A DNA stretch of 64,000 bases from Chiua virens (taxonomy: Eukaryota; Basidiomycota; Agaricomycetes; Boletales; Boletaceae): NCBI GenBank assembly GCA_019787685.1, contig JAHNUO010000012.1, positions 1,116,001-1,180,000 of the forward strand, read 5' to 3'. Positions 61,528-64,000 of the stretch are shown piece by piece. The notes beneath the pieces were generated by a model. It was not told the DNA's origin and made no database searches. It was given only the letters and a program-made list of their open reading frames with translations. Each line of letters begins with the position of its first letter. Position 1 is the stretch's first letter. Position numbers and translations under genes: made by a program.

Positions 61528-63768
61528 CTACATGTCATCTTCTATGATACCATATGTTTCGGTTACCCTTTGATCATGCAGTATCCTGGTTTCAAGCATC
61601 CCTGTATCCATTCTGTTCATCCTCGTACACTGTTCAGGAATATCCATGAGAAACTGAACATATTTCTCAGAGTGTACGACAGCACACATACAAAATGTCA
61701 ACTCTTCAAGCGTGCGTCCAGAAGTTTCAGGGAACATGAGGTAGACGATCACGACCTGAAAGGCGTTCCACACGCAATAGCTAATCACCCTCAGCACGTT
61801 TGTCAATGGACGTCGCGAAATAAGACTCACGTGATGTACCTATCTCCAGCCTATGACCATCGAGTGACGAGTCATTAGACTTACAAAATCGGATGAACTG
61901 CGTGGATGAGACGTACCAAAGGCGTCCATACCAATGGAATTCGCAAACTGATTGACAAAGGCCGCACTGCGCATCGACCACTGATAGACGGACACACCCT
62001 GAGCTCGAGCATGAAACGGGAAGAGCTCGGCCAAGTAACCTGTCAGTGTCCGTGATCAGTTTCGTCCAGACTGCTGTGAGCTGAATGGACAAAGCTCACA
62101 GTATGGCAGAACGCCGAATGCTAGGTTATAAGCTACTATGTACAAGAAGATAAGCCTGCGGAACGCATGATAAATATGGATGATCTGTCCAGCGAAGGTG
62201 AAAACTTACGCAAGTACTAGTAGAGCAGAGACCTTACTATGCGTGAACGAGTACTCTGCACTGGCTGCGGTCCAAGCAGTAAATACGAAAAAGATGGCGA
62301 TCGTACAAGACTGCAAACAAGTTAGAAGAACACTGCCGGCGGTGGTCCACGACCATGCTCACCAAGAAAATACGCCTCCGAGGGTACTGCGGCGCTACGA
62401 GCGACGCGGTTATTCCAGTGACGAGACTCCAAGAAAATCTGGCAATGTTGACAATGTGCTTGGTCCGGTAATCATGAATACCAATGTTATCCAGGATCGG
62501 GGCAAGGTAGTAGCTACATACGAGATAGTCAGGCTTTCTACCAGATGATAGTTGAGTGACAGAGCATACGAAATCAAGTCCATTCCGCTCCATGGAACAC
62601 ATAACCCAAGGAAAGCGGCGAGGACAATACGCCTTCGCATCCCTGGTGCTGAAAATGACACCCTCTGGTTTATCTGCGCTATCTTCAACTCAGCTTCTAG
62701 CGTATTCTCGATTTGACTATACTCCGCCTTGACGAAGTCCGAATTTCCATTACCCTCCGCATGATATTTCACCAAAATGGCGTACGCCTCATCTCCTCTC
62801 CCTTTAGCAACGAGCCAACGAGGAGATTCTGGTAGGAACCAAATGAAAGTGACCTGGAGTAAACTGAACACGACTTGAAGGAGACATGGGATTCTCCAAC
62901 CCCAATTACTGGTCATAGCAAATGTCTCGAGAGTCACCCAAGCAGCAGCTACCGTACCTAGGGAAAATCAGCTTGAAACAACCTCCTATCCACAGTTCGA
63001 TTCACCGAAATCATAGCAAGCGAAAAGAAGGCAACTAAGGACTGCTCTCTCCTTCGGATATGCAAGCTCTTCACATATTTTAAAGGTAAGCTTCGGGAAA
63101 TGAAGCCGTCTCTGTCTCACCTGCAATTAAAGATGAAGCTCCGACGATGCAGAAGATATTAGCAAGCCCGAGAATAAACCGAGCGATTATGAACATCGCG
63201 ACTATTGGTCCGACGTCAGAGATGTACTACAATTTGAATTTGAATAGACGTCATTGACTTACAATTCAATGCAAATCCTTGAAGAGTTGCCGCGATTATC
63301 GAGATTGAGCCTTCCAAGTAATATCGGATATCGTCTTCCGAACTTATCAACGATGAGGGAAACTAAACGGGAGGGCTCCAAGAGCCACCCAGGGAATACA
63401 TGGAGGTCATGAGACCCAAAGAAGCAGAATGAGGATGATGATAATCTGTCGCTCGAGTCAATCTTGTCTTCCACTACCAGGTGACAACTTTCCTACATTC
63501 AATCCATGAGGGCACAGATTGCAGACCATTCATCATAGACGCGTCAAAACTTACTTGCATCAGAGAATTTTCCTGAGACAGACATCTGTGAACAATTCAC
63601 CCGCTCGTCATCTCCACTCCAAGACAGGTGGGGAGCATCAAGAGGTATAACAGTCGAAGGTTGGGTTTGTAGTACCAGGGTTCTGTGTCTTGTGCAGCAA
63701 GGCGAGAGACGATCGCACCTGTTGCTTTCTGGTCCAGTGGAACTGCCCTCCCCACTCTGCGAGTCCAT
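61528..63768 (-). CDS. Sugar transporter, MFS sugar porter family
   Basis: Twelve-helix sugar/H+ symporter of the fungal lactose/hexose permease type; substrate not predictable. From the ATG at 63768 the N-terminus ends in VIPLDAPHLSWSGDDE, then FDASMMNGLQSVPSW, LIVDKFGRRYPILLG (the loop 2-3 motif DKFGRR), a TM with SISIIAATLQGFALN, GLANIFCIVGASSLIAE, WGWRIPCLLQVVFSLLQVTF, FLPESPRWLVAKGRGDEAYA (PESPRWL motif), YYLAPILDNIGI, YLAELFPFHARAQGVSVYQW and YLMFPETSGRTLEEL (the PETxGRT signature). About nine introns. Two single-base shifts appear near 63360-63369 and 63386-63393, in the TM2 region. The C-terminal end after EELTF is uncertain and may include one more intron. It converges on the GCP2 gene. 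Confidence 0.8.
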
Positions 63769-64000
63769 GTCCGTTTCTTGGCTGCGTGGGTTACCTCTTA
63801 AAGACTTAAACCTAGCCTGTAATATGCTTTCCCTATAAGAACTTGAAGGGCGATGGGTTCAGATAGAGTAGGCAGCAGGAGGGTGTGTGGGCTGTGACTC
63901 GGAATCTTAGACACCAGTGCTTTTGCCAGCGGAAGCCCTGAAGCATCTAAACAGCGACATCACAAACTTGTCGACCATGCCAATGCACCTTTAGGTTGAA
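63769..64000. other. Upstream of the sugar transporter to window edge
   Basis: 232 bases expected to hold the transporter promoter. No other feature recognised. Confidence 0.4.

Overview
The window looks like nuclear chromosomal DNA of a filamentous basidiomycete, most likely an agaricomycete. The genes are dense and cut by many 45-70 base GT-AG introns, often with CTAAT/CTGAC-like branch points. The set includes a pentafunctional AROM enzyme, an alternative NADH dehydrogenase, fungal ferric reductases, tectonin lectins and a fungal-type Helitron. No bacterial operons, Shine-Dalgarno sites or CRISPR arrays were seen. Exons were joined by eye from reading frames and splice signals, so exon edges are less certain than gene identities.

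Left block (1-12.8 kb), mostly housekeeping: the end-truncated V-ATPase subunit E gene (minus), a GH95 alpha-L-fucosidase, tRNA-Gly(GCC), an Mss4/Dss4-like Rab chaperone, an unrecognised multi-pass membrane protein (minus), the Spg1/Tem1 septation GTPase, and a secreted GH18 chitinase with a C-terminal CBM5/12-type domain. All of these read cleanly.

Accessory island (12.8-35.6 kb): three paralogues (A, B, C) of a P-loop GTPase with a coiled-coil tail, a detached coiled-coil paralogue (D), two tandem tectonin beta-propeller lectins, several dispersed repeats and a probably complete Helitron. The Helitron has a 1,936-aa Rep-helicase joined from seven exons and an antisense accessory gene. All three GTPase genes carry an 11-base microexon that encodes part of the Walker A motif. 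GTPases A, B and C and tectonin 1 contain frame breaks.

Right block (35.8-64 kb): AROM (minus) and alternative NADH dehydrogenase (plus) diverge from 134 bases. An unassigned GC-rich gap follows. Next come two copies of an MFS transporter / ferric reductase pair, one on each strand, then the gamma-tubulin complex subunit GCP2/Spc97, and a sugar transporter (minus) whose start lies about 230 bases from the right edge.

Single-base frame breaks also occur in AROM, NADH dehydrogenase, MFS-1, ferric reductase 1 and the sugar transporter. Because AROM is normally needed for aromatic amino acid synthesis, sequence error has to be weighed against real gene decay wherever this annotation says 'frame break'.
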